Shown in pieces: positions 51,179 through 60,856 of a stretch of 64,000 nt of DNA (position 1 is the first letter of the stretch; each line of letters starts with the position of its first letter). A model generated the notes under the pieces. That model worked only from the letters and a program-made list of their open reading frames with translations, was not told where the DNA came from and made no database searches. The DNA comes from Oscillatoria sp. SIO1A7 (GTDB taxonomy: Bacteria > Cyanobacteriota > Cyanobacteriia > Cyanobacteriales > Laspinemataceae), in contig JAAHFN010000022.1 in the NCBI GenBank assembly GCA_010672965.1, forward strand, positions 1 through 64,000, given 5' to 3'. The translations under genes and the position numbers were made by a program.

Positions 51179-53845
51179 GTGGCGCTTGCAGTAGAAAGAC
51201 TTTTAACAACAGAGATATCGCAACCGGCTCGCTATCTAGGGAACGAATTAGGAGCGGCTCACAAGCCCTGGGAGGCAGGGACGGTTCGTTGGGTCTTGAC
51301 TTACCCAGAACTGTATGAAGTTGGGGCCTCTAATTTGGGTCATATCATTCTATACAATATATTGAATGCTCAGCCCCGGCAATTATGCGATCGCGCCTAC
51401 TTGCCAGCTCCAGATTTAGCCAAAAAACTTCGAGAAAGCAAAACAGCCCTGTTTGCAGTGGAATCGAAGCGACCCCTAACAGACTTCGATATCCTGGGCT
51501 TTAGTCTCAGCTATGAATTGGGAGCCACCAATATCCTAGAAATGTTGGACTTGGCAGGCATACCTCTAACTTGGCGAGAAAGGCAGGAGGTAGGCAAAGA
51601 AACATCCTATCCCCTCATATTTGCAGGGGGCCAAACAGCAACATCCAATCCGGAACCCTACGCCGAATTCTTAGACTTTATAGCCCTCGGAGATGGGGAA
51701 GAGCTACTGCCGGAAATTGGCCTGATACTTGAAGATGGCAAAGCTGCCGGACTCAGCCGAGAAGAATTGCTCCTGGATTTAGCCCAAATACCGGGAGTTT
51801 ATGTGCCCCAATTTTACGAGATGGCGGCAGATGGCTCGGTTAGGCCGAACCGCTCGGGGGTGCCAGAGCGAATCCTGCGACGAGTAGCCAAACCGATTCC
51901 AGCCTACTCGGTAGGATTGGTCCCTTATATAGAAACGGTTCACGACCGACTAACAATGGAAATCCGGCGAGGCTGCACCCGGGGCTGTCGCTTCTGCCAG
52001 CCGGGGATGCTGACCCGACCGGCTCGGGATGTCGAGCCAATGGAAGCAATAGAAGCGATAGAAGCTGGAATGCGAGAGACGGGATACAATGAATTTTCTC
52101 TATTGTCTCTGAGTTGCTCGGACTATCTGGCTCTGCCGTCGGTGGGGATGGAAATCAAAAACCGACTCAAAGACGATAATATTTCTCTATCGCTACCCAG
52201 CCAGCGAGTAGATAGATTTGACGCGAATATTGCCAATATTGTCGGCGGTACCCGCCAGAGCGGTCTGACCTTCGCACCCGAAGCCGGAACCCAGCGGATG
52301 CGAGACATTATTAATAAGGGTCTGACGAACGAAGAATTGTTGCGGGGCGTAAAAACTGCGTTCGATAAGGGCTGGGACAAAGTTAAACTGTATTTTATGA
52401 TCGGCTTGCCAGGAGAGACTGATGCGGATGTATTGGGAATTGCCGAAACCGTGCGATGGCTTCGGCAAGAATGTAGGGCGGCCGGCCGGAAAAGTCTGAG
52501 TTTCAACCTGACGATTTCCAATTTTACGCCGAAGCCGCATACTCCCTTCCAATGGCATTCAGTCTCGAAGGCAGAGTTTGAACGCAAGCAGGGAATGCTG
52601 CGGGAAGAGTTTCGTCGGCTCAAGGGAGTGAAGGCAAATTTCACTGACCCGAGAATATCGGCGATGGAAGATTTTTTGGGTCGGGGCGATCGCCGCCTCG
52701 CGCCAGCTATCCATCGCGCTTGGGAACTGGGAGCCGGAATGGATGCTTGGTTTGAAAGTTTAGAACGGGCTTTCGGGGCCTGGAAAAAGGCAATAGACGA
52801 AACGGGTCTATCCTGGAAATACAGCAGCATCGAAAACGGCGAGTGGAACCTTCCCGAGAGCGATCGCGCCGAGGAAAAGACTAATAGCCAAGAAGATATC
52901 GAGAACTCCCCTATTCCTAATTCGGAATTTGGGCAAGGTTCCCTAGATGGTCCCTTGCCTTGGGACCATATGGATACCGGCATTGATAAAAACTGGCTTA
53001 AAGCAGATCTAGAAAGAGCCCTAGAAGCGGCAACAGTACCGGACTGCTCCTTTGAAGGCTGTTCTCATTGTGGAGTCTGCGGCACCGACTTCGGTCACAA
53101 TATAGTAGTAGAGCCGCCGCCGATTCCAGAATTTGCGGGTCACTTCCAACCCCCAGTAACTCGGGCCGCACGGATGCGGGTATGGTTGGGCAAGCAGGGG
53201 CAGATGGCATTAGTATCTCACCTGGATTTGATTCGCTTATTCGACCGAGCGGTAAGGCGAGCCTCTTTGCCGATTGCCTATACCGGAGGCTACCATCCTG
53301 GGCCGCGCATCTCTCCAGCCAATGCTCTATCCCTAGGAGCGACTTCTAGTGGCGAGATTGTTGACTTTGAACTGAGGGAGCCGATGGATACGGCGGAATT
53401 TGAAGCTAAATTAGCGGCGCAACTACCTCCAGAACTGCCGATTTACCGGGTGGAACAGGTGGATGTGAAGGCTCCTTCGGCAACCCAACAGTTGGAAAGG
53501 GCGGAGTATTTGATTAAAGTGGAGGCTACCTCCCCAGAAATGAAACCCCCTCCTTGGCAGGATTGGATTAACGCGGTTCTCTCTTGCTCGGAGATATCTT
53601 GGGAACAGACGAGTAAGAAGGGCAAGGTAAAGCAAGTGAATCTGCGCGATCGCTTATTTGACCTGGAACTGCTAGAAGTATCCGATCGCGAACCGACAGC
53701 GGTTATCCGCTACGTCGGTAGCTGCCGCAACGACGGCACTAACTTGCGCCCCGATCGCGTAGTCTATATGCTGGAGAGCCTCGCCAAAGAACCTTGTCAA
53801 CTATTGCAAGTCCACCGACAGCAGTTGATTCTGGGGGAAGGCTAA
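51179..53845 (+). CDS. TIGR03960-type radical SAM protein fused to DUF2344
   Basis: This 888-residue iron-sulfur enzyme is of uncertain reaction. The N-terminal region resembles the B12-binding-like domain of the family (YPELYEVGASNLGHIILYNI). The radical SAM cluster motif is RRGCTRGCRFCQPGM (Cys 266, 270, 273), followed by LTFAPEAGTQRMRDIINKG. A variable linker holds SPIPNSEFGQGSLDGPLPWD and a Cys-rich patch (CSFEGCSHCGVCGTDFGH). The C-terminal DUF2344 domain starts at RMRVWLGKQGQMALVSHLDL. The start is GTG. It lies upstream of rne in the same orientation, an arrangement seen in many bacteria, and may act in tRNA or ribosome maturation; that is inference. Confidence 0.9.
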   Translation: MALAVERLLTTEISQPARYLGNELGAAHKPWEAGTVRWVLTYPELYEVGASNLGHIILYNILNAQPRQLCDRAYLPAPDLAKKLRESKTALFAVESKRPLTDFDILGFSLSYELGATNILEMLDLAGIPLTWRERQEVGKETSYPLIFAGGQTATSNPEPYAEFLDFIALGDGEELLPEIGLILEDGKAAGLSREELLLDLAQIPGVYVPQFYEMAADGSVRPNRSGVPERILRRVAKPIPAYSVGLVPYIETVHDRLTMEIRRGCTRGCRFCQPGMLTRPARDVEPMEAIEAIEAGMRETGYNEFSLLSLSCSDYLALPSVGMEIKNRLKDDNISLSLPSQRVDRFDANIANIVGGTRQSGLTFAPEAGTQRMRDIINKGLTNEELLRGVKTAFDKGWDKVKLYFMIGLPGETDADVLGIAETVRWLRQECRAAGRKSLSFNLTISNFTPKPHTPFQWHSVSKAEFERKQGMLREEFRRLKGVKANFTDPRISAMEDFLGRGDRRLAPAIHRAWELGAGMDAWFESLERAFGAWKKAIDETGLSWKYSSIENGEWNLPESDRAEEKTNSQEDIENSPIPNSEFGQGSLDGPLPWDHMDTGIDKNWLKADLERALEAATVPDCSFEGCSHCGVCGTDFGHNIVVEPPPIPEFAGHFQPPVTRAARMRVWLGKQGQMALVSHLDLIRLFDRAVRRASLPIAYTGGYHPGPRISPANALSLGATSSGEIVDFELREPMDTAEFEAKLAAQLPPELPIYRVEQVDVKAPSATQQLERAEYLIKVEATSPEMKPPPWQDWINAVLSCSEISWEQTSKKGKVKQVNLRDRLFDLELLEVSDREPTAVIRYVGSCRNDGTNLRPDRVVYMLESLAKEPCQLLQVHRQQLILGEG

Positions 53846-55425
53846 ATTTTTTAGTCAAAAAACCCAATTGTGCGGATGAGTATGGTAATATCGTCCAAAC
53901 AGAGGGGGAAGGCCAAGTCTATTCCCCGGGGTTTCAATCCGGAATTACTTGATTAGAGTTTGAATGAATGTAAGCCACGAACGGGTATTGGCGTTGAAGA
54001 TGTTAGAAATGTCAAGTCCCGTTCAGAGGAGTTTTGTAAAATGATAGCAAAGATAGCGAAGAATCAAATCGGAACGCCTAACAAGCAAACCCCTATTATG
54101 TTGGGGTATAAAAATAGAGAAAGCATTGCTTAGGGATTTGCAAATAAATATTTCTCCCTCGCTTCCCCGTAGGACAGGCTTTCGAGAAGTCTCTCGGCAC
54201 CAGGCGCTCCGCCCGTCCTACGAGTTGGGGAATTTATTTCTTGTAATTTCCCTTAGACCCAACCCTAGGGTAAAAGCAAAGTAATTGTGAATGAAAGTGC
54301 TGAAATAAAAAAGAGGAAATTCGTGCCAGAAGCGCGAGAAAAGCTAGAAAGTCGGACTTAGGCAGAGGTCAAGAAAAGCCAAGAAAAAGAAAAGCCAAGA
54401 AAAGGTGAAAAACGCAAAGGTATATTGGTTATGCTTAGAGGCTCGTCGATACCCTATATAGCGGTTCTCAAATTAGTGTAACGAAGGAAAACGTAGGGGC
54501 GACAGCATCCCCGCAACCATCTCGGCTGTATAATGGAAATTTCCGTAATGGGATGCGCGGGCCCGCTTCGCCCGAGAAATATCACATCAATTTGAGAACC
54601 GCTATAAACGATGTATGTGGCAAATTGAATGGAGTATAATACCTATAAAGGTAAGGATAGAAAAATTATTTGCCGCTTCTGGCGTACAGTCAATATATTA
54701 CCTGTTGCCAGTTGCCTATTAAAAGGCATTGATGTCTTAAGCCTTTTAATGCTGCACCGGAGATAGAGGTAGGAAAAAGAGGTAAAATTTTGATTGCTCG
54801 CTGGATATGGCTGAATCAAAGCCTAAGGATAATTTACCGAAGCGGGCAGTGAATGGGAAATGAAAATGCGTAAGTAAAGCCTAATGGTTGTTGCGTAGAG
54901 CGCGCAAGGGTTACATAGGGTAAATTTGAAATTTTGACGCCCGGAAAGTTCGTTCGCGTTTTGACTAAAGTCCTCTGTGGAATCCTCGGGACATTGGCCT
55001 TGGATAACCGCCAGTGGCAATACAAATTTGAGATTAAATCATCTGTAGCCCGATATAGCTGGAAGTGAATCGGATAAACACTCGTCAAGCGTTTCCTGTG
55101 GCGATCGCATGAACTCGTGACTTATGCAAATTACCAGTGTCAGATCTATATATAGCGTGCAGAATATAGCGTGCGGGATGCGCGGGGGCGCGTCCTACAA
55201 ATAGATTCGTTGCGTAAGTCCTGGAATTGTAAGAGCTTGACCGAGGCTTCAACAGGGGCAAAGATTAGGGTTTTTTTCACAGAATCATTGTTTTTGAGAA
55301 AGCGCTTGGATTTCAGCAGGTCGCGATCGACGGAAAAATGCGTTTGCGCAGTATGGGCGCAGCGCGATCGCGCTTTAGCTGACATCCGATAGCTATAAAT
55401 TGAGGAGATTTAAGGAAGGTCTTGA
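53846..55425. other. 1.6-kb region upstream of rne: three repeats and an unusually long leader
   Basis: A GTAGGACAGG...CGTCCTAC palindrome (54168-54222), a family E element (54457-54606) and a family B element (55117-55223) account for part of it. About a kilobase is unique with no convincing reading frame; purine-rich AAGAAAAGCCAAGAAAAAG is at 54370-54400. The rne genes of other cyanobacteria have long, self-regulatory 5' untranslated regions, and this could be one. Confidence 0.6.
54457..54606. repeat. Family E palindromic repeat
   Basis: From TATAGCGGTTCTCAAATTAG to TTTGAGAACCGCTATA, closely matching 26915-27054 in ends and in GTAGGGGCGACAGCATCC. Confidence 0.85.
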
Positions 55426-57372
55426 ATGCCAAAGCAAATTATTATCGCCGAGCAGCATAGAGTTGCCGCAGTTTTTGCAGAAGATCGCGTCCAGGAACTG
55501 GTTGTAGCGAAAGGGACCCATCAGGTCAGCGACATTTATCTAGGCTCTGTTGAGAACGTCATATCTGGGATTGATGCGGCCTTTGTAAATATCGGCGATC
55601 CAGAACGAAATGGATTTATTCACGTCACTGACTTGGGTCCTTTGCGGCTGAGGCGATCTTCAGGAGCCATTACAGAACTGTTGGCACCGCAGCAAAAAGT
55701 GCTGGTGCAAATAATGAAAGAGCCAACGGGTAATAAAGGGCCAAGGCTAACTGGTAATATCACCCTCCCAGGTCGCTATTTGGTACTTATGCCCTTTGGT
55801 CGCGGGGTCAATCTATCTCGGCGCATCCGCTCTGAAGCAGAACGGAGCCATCTGCGAGCATTGGGAATTCTGATTAAACCATCGGGTATGGGCCTGTTGA
55901 TGCGCACGGAAGCCGAGGGAGTAGAGGAAGAAGCAATTCTAGAAGATCTAGAATCCCTGCAAAAACAATGGGAAGCCATCCAGCGAGAAGCAGCGACTAA
56001 TCGAGCGCCAGCACTGCTGAATCGGGATGATGATTTTGTGCAGCGGGTGCTGCGGGAAATGTATAGCAATGATGTCAATCGGATTGTTGTAGATTCTCCA
56101 ACTGCAGTACCGCGAGTCAAAAAACAAATTGCTTTCTGGAATGGCGGCAAGAGCCCTCAAGGGGTTTTGATTGACGAGCATCAGGACGATCGCCTGCAAA
56201 TTCTGGAATACTTCCGAGTGAATGCTGCAATTCGGGAAGCGCTGAAACCGAGGGTAGATCTTCCTTCTGGCGGTTATATAATCATCGAGCCTACTGAAGC
56301 CCTGACGGTTATTGATGTAAACTCCGGTTCTTTTACTCGCTCGGCTACGGCTCGCGAAACGGTCCTCTGGACGAACTGCGAAGCCGCTACAGAAATTGCC
56401 CGTCAGTTGCGCTTGCGCAATTTAGCTGGCGTAATCATTGTCGATTTCATCGATATGGATTCCCGCCGCGACCAGATACAAGTTATAGAACATTTTAATA
56501 AGGCCCTCAAGGCAGATAAAGCTCGGCCTCAGATCGCTCAATTATCGGAACTCGGTCTCGTAGAGCTGACCCGCAAGCGCCAAGGCCAAAATATCTACGA
56601 GCTTTTTGGTCGCCCCTGCCCGACCTGTGCCGGATTGGGACATATAGCTGTAATGCCCGGAGAACAACAAGCGGCCATTTTCGATGCGATGCCTTTGCCT
56701 CGTAGCAGCGCGCCGGTAGCAGCCCCCGAAGTTCCGGCACCTGTCGTTCCCCAGGTAGAAGAAAGCCGCATCCCGGACGGGAGCAGCGCAGAGTTGCCGG
56801 ATTTGGAACCTGCTAATGACCTGCAAGAACTGGATCTGCTCAATCATCCTAGCTATCAGGAAATAGGGGCGGCATCCACTCGCCGCCGCCGCCGCCGCCG
56901 CTTAGACTCTCCGGAAGAGGGAAGTCCTGTAAGCGATCGCCCCATCATTCGCTCTGCTGTCGCCAATAATAATGTCTCTGCAGAATTTGGCTCCGATACT
57001 GAAAGCACGGGAGCGCGGATCGAAAAACCAGAGCGCGTTCGCACCCGAGTACGGGAAATTGAGAAGCCCCCAGCCGAACCGCCAGAAGTCATTTCCATCA
57101 AAATGACTTCTGACGAACAGGATATTTATGCTCTGATGGGGATTTCTCCTTTGGTACTTTTTGATGGCGAAGTGAAAAATCCTAAAAATGCCATGATTTC
57201 TGTGAAAGAACCGGGTAAGTCTGGCCGTTCGACATCCCCAGAAAAACCAGTGCCTGCAGTGGCAGCACCTCACTCTCCCGAAGGGGATGCGGCACCTCCA
57301 GAAGAAGATGGCGAACCCTCGGCACCGCCGACAACCCGTCGCCGTCGCCGTCGTTCTTCTGCCATAGAATAA
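55426..57372 (+). CDS. rne: Ribonuclease E/G
   Basis: This 648-residue endoribonuclease acts in mRNA decay and rRNA maturation. It has the N-terminal S1/RNase-H-like part (VSDIYLGSVENVISGIDAAFVNIG), catalytic aspartates in LTVIDVNSGSFTRS (Asp 297) and GVIIVDFIDMDS (Asp 340), and zinc-link CPTCAGLGH (Cys 398, 401). The C-terminal tail is disordered, with two arginine runs: TRRRRRRRLDSP (about residue 490) and a terminal RRRRRRSSAIE. The terminal RRRRRRSSA matches the nonapeptide reported to bind PNPase in cyanobacterial RNase E, so a degradosome contact is likely. AAGGAAGG precedes the start. A perfect palindrome follows the stop. Confidence 0.94.
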   Translation: MPKQIIIAEQHRVAAVFAEDRVQELVVAKGTHQVSDIYLGSVENVISGIDAAFVNIGDPERNGFIHVTDLGPLRLRRSSGAITELLAPQQKVLVQIMKEPTGNKGPRLTGNITLPGRYLVLMPFGRGVNLSRRIRSEAERSHLRALGILIKPSGMGLLMRTEAEGVEEEAILEDLESLQKQWEAIQREAATNRAPALLNRDDDFVQRVLREMYSNDVNRIVVDSPTAVPRVKKQIAFWNGGKSPQGVLIDEHQDDRLQILEYFRVNAAIREALKPRVDLPSGGYIIIEPTEALTVIDVNSGSFTRSATARETVLWTNCEAATEIARQLRLRNLAGVIIVDFIDMDSRRDQIQVIEHFNKALKADKARPQIAQLSELGLVELTRKRQGQNIYELFGRPCPTCAGLGHIAVMPGEQQAAIFDAMPLPRSSAPVAAPEVPAPVVPQVEESRIPDGSSAELPDLEPANDLQELDLLNHPSYQEIGAASTRRRRRRRLDSPEEGSPVSDRPIIRSAVANNNVSAEFGSDTESTGARIEKPERVRTRVREIEKPPAEPPEVISIKMTSDEQDIYALMGISPLVLFDGEVKNPKNAMISVKEPGKSGRSTSPEKPVPAVAAPHSPEGDAAPPEEDGEPSAPPTTRRRRRRSSAIE

Positions 57373-57384
57373 ACCTTTGTAGCC

Positions 57385-57420
57385 CCTAAATAAACCGATC
57401 GCGCGATCGGTTTATTTAGG
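57385..57420 (+). terminator. Perfect 36-bp palindrome after rne
   Basis: CCTAAATAAACCGATCGC and its exact complement GCGATCGGTTTATTTAGG are joined with no loop. A probable transcription terminator for rne that would also function in reverse; the centre is a HIP1-like GATCGCGCGATC. Confidence 0.7.
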
Positions 57421-57545
57421 ACATGACTTACGCATAGACTCTATTTGTAGGGTGCGCTGCGGCGCACCAAAGCCTATTTGTAGGGTGCGCTGCGGCGCAC
57501 CAAAGCCTATATATAGATTCAAACTGATGATTTGCGTAAGTCCTA
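57421..57545. repeat. Family B repeat with internal duplication
   Basis: Between GACATGACTTACGCA and ATTTGCGTAAGTCC the unit TATTTGTAGGGTGCGCTGCG with GCGCACCAAAGCC is present twice in tandem (36-bp period). Confidence 0.8.
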
Positions 57546-57607
57546 TAGGATCTGGGATGTAGGTTTTGGAGCGTGACAGAGCCGATGTTGGAATGGATTG
57601 AGCAAAT

Positions 57608-58234
57608 ATGACAGAAGAATTTGGAAAACAGCTCAGTTTATGGGAAGAACCGCCAGAAATGTTTCTTAAGCGGGTTGCTGGGGTTGATGAAGTGGGGCGG
57701 GGTGCCTTATTTGGTCCGGTTGTTGCGGCTGCAGCGATTGTGCCCCCAGAGGCAACCGAGCAACTTATATCTGCTGGAGTCAAAGATAGTAAAAAGTTGA
57801 CGCAACACGATCGCAGCCGCTTGGCAGAATTGATTTTGGCAGTGGCGTCCGACTGCAAAATCGGTATTGCCTCCGTGCGGGAAATAGACCGACTCAATAT
57901 CTTGCAGGCTTCACTGCTTGCTATGAAGCGGGCAATTCTCAAATTGAAAGTTAAACCAGACTTGTGTCTTATCGATGGCAATAAGCGCATTCCTAACTTG
58001 TCTCTGCCACAAAAAACTATTGTCAAGGGAGATAATTTATCTCTGGCGATCGCATCTGCTAGTATTGTCGCCAAAGTCTGGCGGGATAAGCTAATCGTTC
58101 GCTTGGCTGCAAAATATCCCCATTACGACCTGGCTAATAATAAAGGATATGGAACTGCCAAGCATCGGGAAGCTTTGAACTTCTACGGTGTATCGCCCCA
58201 ACACCGTCGCTCTTTTAGTCCTTGTCAGTTGTAA
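57608..58234 (+). CDS. rnhB: Ribonuclease HII
   Basis: This 208-residue enzyme removes ribonucleotides and RNA from RNA-DNA hybrids. Motifs: VAGVDEVGRGALFGPVVAAA (Asp-Glu active site, residues 27-28), GVKDSKKLT, LCLIDGNKRI, IAIASASIVAKVWRD, YPHYDLANNKGYGTAKH. Length is normal. It follows rne after a terminator and a repeat, so it has its own promoter. Confidence 0.94.
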   Translation: MTEEFGKQLSLWEEPPEMFLKRVAGVDEVGRGALFGPVVAAAAIVPPEATEQLISAGVKDSKKLTQHDRSRLAELILAVASDCKIGIASVREIDRLNILQASLLAMKRAILKLKVKPDLCLIDGNKRIPNLSLPQKTIVKGDNLSLAIASASIVAKVWRDKLIVRLAAKYPHYDLANNKGYGTAKHREALNFYGVSPQHRRSFSPCQL

Positions 58235-58279
58235 TATTTTAATACCCGTTCCGACGTTCTAGTAAGCTTCATTTAAACT

Positions 58280-58996
58280 ATGACAGACTTAATAGGCGAT
58301 ATTTTAGTAAAAATAGGCTCTCTAAAATCGCCATTACCCGAGGATTTTGAGAGTTTAGAAACTTACACGGTGAAGAAAGTATCAGATGCAGACACCATTG
58401 ATGCGATCGCTCCTTCTGGAGAAGAAATAACCGTGCGATTCGTGTATATCGATGCCCCTGAAACTCCGAAAGGTTGGGGATATAAAAGACTTGAAGACGC
58501 CAACAAAGATAATCGATTCTATCAAACGCAATTTAAGTGGGGAGAAGAAGGCAAAAGGCGAGCAAAACAGCTAATCGAGGAAAGCAACAATAGGGTAAAG
58601 TTGAGAGTTACCGATATAGATACCCGCTATGGCCGTCGAATTGCTGAAGTCTATTTGCTCGATGGCACCTTCATGCAGCATCTTTTAGTTAAAGAAGGAC
58701 TAGCCAATATTTATTATGATTATTTTTATAAATGTCCCAGAGAGCTAGGAATAATACTACTCTTAGCCGAAGCTGAGGCAGAAAGAAATAAACAAGGTTT
58801 ATGGCAAGAGAGTAGATCGGAGTTTATCTCGCCTTGGCTATTTCGTTCCCTCAAGAGTAAGCAGAAAAAACTTATTAAAGACCCAGAAGAAAGCAGAAAG
58901 CTGCTGGAGGAAGTTCAGCTCCTTGCTAAGGATTGGGAAGCCAATCGGATAACTCAAGCTGAGTTTGAGGAAAATTTTAAGCAAATCCTAAAGTAA
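58280..58996 (+). CDS. Staphylococcal-nuclease-like (thermonuclease) protein
   Basis: This 238-residue SNase-fold protein has VKKVSDADTIDAIAPSGEEITVRFVYIDAPETP (metal-binding Asp and catalytic Arg), RVTDIDTRYGRRIAEVYLLDG (second Arg) and the barrel-closing MQHLLVKEGLANIYY. A basic helical C-terminal extension of about 60 residues (SLKSKQKKLIKDPEESRKLL) is not part of the nuclease fold. No signal peptide, so it is probably cytoplasmic. 45 bp after rnhB in the same direction, possibly co-transcribed. Confidence 0.88.
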   Translation: MTDLIGDILVKIGSLKSPLPEDFESLETYTVKKVSDADTIDAIAPSGEEITVRFVYIDAPETPKGWGYKRLEDANKDNRFYQTQFKWGEEGKRRAKQLIEESNNRVKLRVTDIDTRYGRRIAEVYLLDGTFMQHLLVKEGLANIYYDYFYKCPRELGIILLLAEAEAERNKQGLWQESRSEFISPWLFRSLKSKQKKLIKDPEESRKLLEEVQLLAKDWEANRITQAEFEENFKQILK

Positions 58997-59534
58997 TCTA
59001 TATCTCATCTGCAACCCCTAAGACCTGCTATTGCATTGTCGATCCGGCTTTTGCCATTTTAAACCCGACCCCCCTTAGTACCCAAGAGTCACCCTCTTCT
59101 CTCCTAAAATATCTGCAATCTAGCGATAGCTCCAATAAATTACATCCCTTAATTAACCTACATAGGGCTTGCTGAAAAAGGCAGAGTGTGGGGAGTGTGG
59201 GGAGAGGGGGGAGTGTGGGGAGAGGGGGAGACAATTTTATTTAATTCTTCCCACACCTCGTAGGCGGCCTCGTAGGCGGCCTCGTAGGCGGCCTCCCACA
59301 CCCCGGCTTTTTAGATTTATTCACAGGCGCTACATATAGTGTTTATTAACCTATGGCGCACTAAATAAACTGTATATGCGTAATTATTTAGATTTTGTGG
59401 GAGCCACCAAGTAAGCCAAAAGGCAAAACAATCGCTACGATTAACTCAGACTATTTGGGAAAACGCCTATTTAGCTTTCTTGCCAATACAGAACAATCCT
59501 TGCACCGAATTCCAGCAAATAAAAATTGCACCTG
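58997..59534. other. Intergenic gap with low-complexity and 12-bp tandem repeats
   Basis: GAGTGTGGGGAGAGGGGG tract (59185-59230), then three tandem copies of CTCGTAGGCGGC (59258-59293) enclosed by CCCACACC. The remaining 200 bases before scpA are unique. No gene is seen. Confidence 0.7.
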
Positions 59535-60365
59535 ATGAGCGTTTCTCTGGCGCAAGATGCGATTGCGCTCCTGATTGACTTGGCAGATAGGGGGGAAATA
59601 AACCCCTGGGATGTCCAGGTAATTGAGGTAATTGACAGATACTTGAGCAGACTAATTCCAGGTCCCGAGGGCGGAACGCGCCCTGGGTCTGCGCAGGACG
59701 ATCGCGGCCAACGGGAAATGGCGCTGTCTCAATCGGGACAGGCATTTTTGTATGCAGCTATGTTGGTACTGCTCAAGGCAGATAGTCTCGTTCGTTCTGA
59801 ATTTGTCGAAAATGAAGGTTCAGAAGAATCAGAAGCGGAAGAATATATAGAAGCAGAAGTTATGGACCCAAATAGCTCTGGCCCGTTGAAGCTGGAGCGC
59901 CAACTACGACGACGTCCCGTGGCTCCGGCGCCGAAAAAACGCAAGGTTACGCTCCAGGAGCTTATCGAGCAGTTGCAAGTAATGTCGGTAGCGATCGAAA
60001 CTTATCAAAGTCGCCCCAAAGCCCGTAAGTCTAGCAGCGCAAAATCTAAAGCTAAGACCGCAGGAGCCTTGCAAGAGCTGGCCAACCAAGACAATCTCTC
60101 TGAAGTTGCTGCTGGTCTGGACAAGTTTTTATCCAATTGGCCTGCTCTACCGGAAGGCCAAGATTGGCTCAATATCGAGGATCTAGTCGAGCGATGGACT
60201 ACTTCTAGAGCTGCCTATCTCCCTAATAGCGCTACAGCGAAATCGCCGGATCTAGTTGGGGTCTTTTGGGCTCTGCTGCTCTTGTCAGCCCAGTCTAAAG
60301 TGGAATTGGCCCAAGAAGAATTCTACCAAGATTTAAAAATCAGGGTCTTGCCGGTATCTGCATAG
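59535..60365 (+). CDS. scpA: ScpA-type segregation and condensation protein
   Basis: This protein of about 276 residues is a kleisin subunit that bridges SMC heads in chromosome condensation together with ScpB. The N-terminal pattern is DAIALLIDLADRGEINPWDVQVIEVIDRYL and the next block is LSQSGQAFLYAAMLVLLKADSL. An acidic linker and a basic helix follow, and the C-terminal winged-helix part has LVGVFWALLLLSAQSKVELAQEEFY. The frame is open from a TTG at 59526; ATG 59535 is preferred. The segment GPEGGTRPGSAQ between the two N-terminal blocks is encoded by a GC-rich self-complementary stretch and looks inserted. Confidence 0.88.
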   Translation: MSVSLAQDAIALLIDLADRGEINPWDVQVIEVIDRYLSRLIPGPEGGTRPGSAQDDRGQREMALSQSGQAFLYAAMLVLLKADSLVRSEFVENEGSEESEAEEYIEAEVMDPNSSGPLKLERQLRRRPVAPAPKKRKVTLQELIEQLQVMSVAIETYQSRPKARKSSSAKSKAKTAGALQELANQDNLSEVAAGLDKFLSNWPALPEGQDWLNIEDLVERWTTSRAAYLPNSATAKSPDLVGVFWALLLLSAQSKVELAQEEFYQDLKIRVLPVSA

Positions 60366-60856
60366 GCACAAAAGCTAGATAGGACGTAGCGCTTTCTCGT
60401 CAGCTCGAAATCTATATATATATATAGGTTTTGGTGCTAGGCAGGGCACCCTACATTTGGAGCCTTTGCGTTTGCGTAAGTCCTGCTAGAATCTGGTTTG
60501 TGACGTCGCCATTGATGTGCTGGGGGTGTTGCGTGGATTTTGGGGGCGCTTGTAGGGAAAGCTTTAGCAGGCTCAGAGGGCGCTTCTTTTGGCGAGGGTC
60601 CTTGGGCGTATCCGTAGGATAAAGGTCTCCTCTGAAGAATCGCCTCCTTGGGATTCTCACTGGGGGATTTTTAATCCAATACTAGGGTCCTCCCAAACAA
60701 CCTAAAAGCTAATTTCAGCAGCCTGGGATTTTTGCCTATTCTAAAATTATATCCGGAACGGGGAGATTTTCCCGGACAATCCGCAGATGATTTAAGATAA
60801 TTACCAGTTTGATTTTGGTAAAATTAATTAGCCTAAGACTGAGAGTATAAAAGCGT
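60366..60856. other. Intergenic gap
   Basis: A TATATATATATA run (60412-60426), a partial family B right end (TTTGCGTAAGTCC near 60473-60485), and mostly unique GC-variable sequence. No gene was recognised; likely promoter of the nucleotidyltransferase gene near 60790-60850. Confidence 0.55.
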
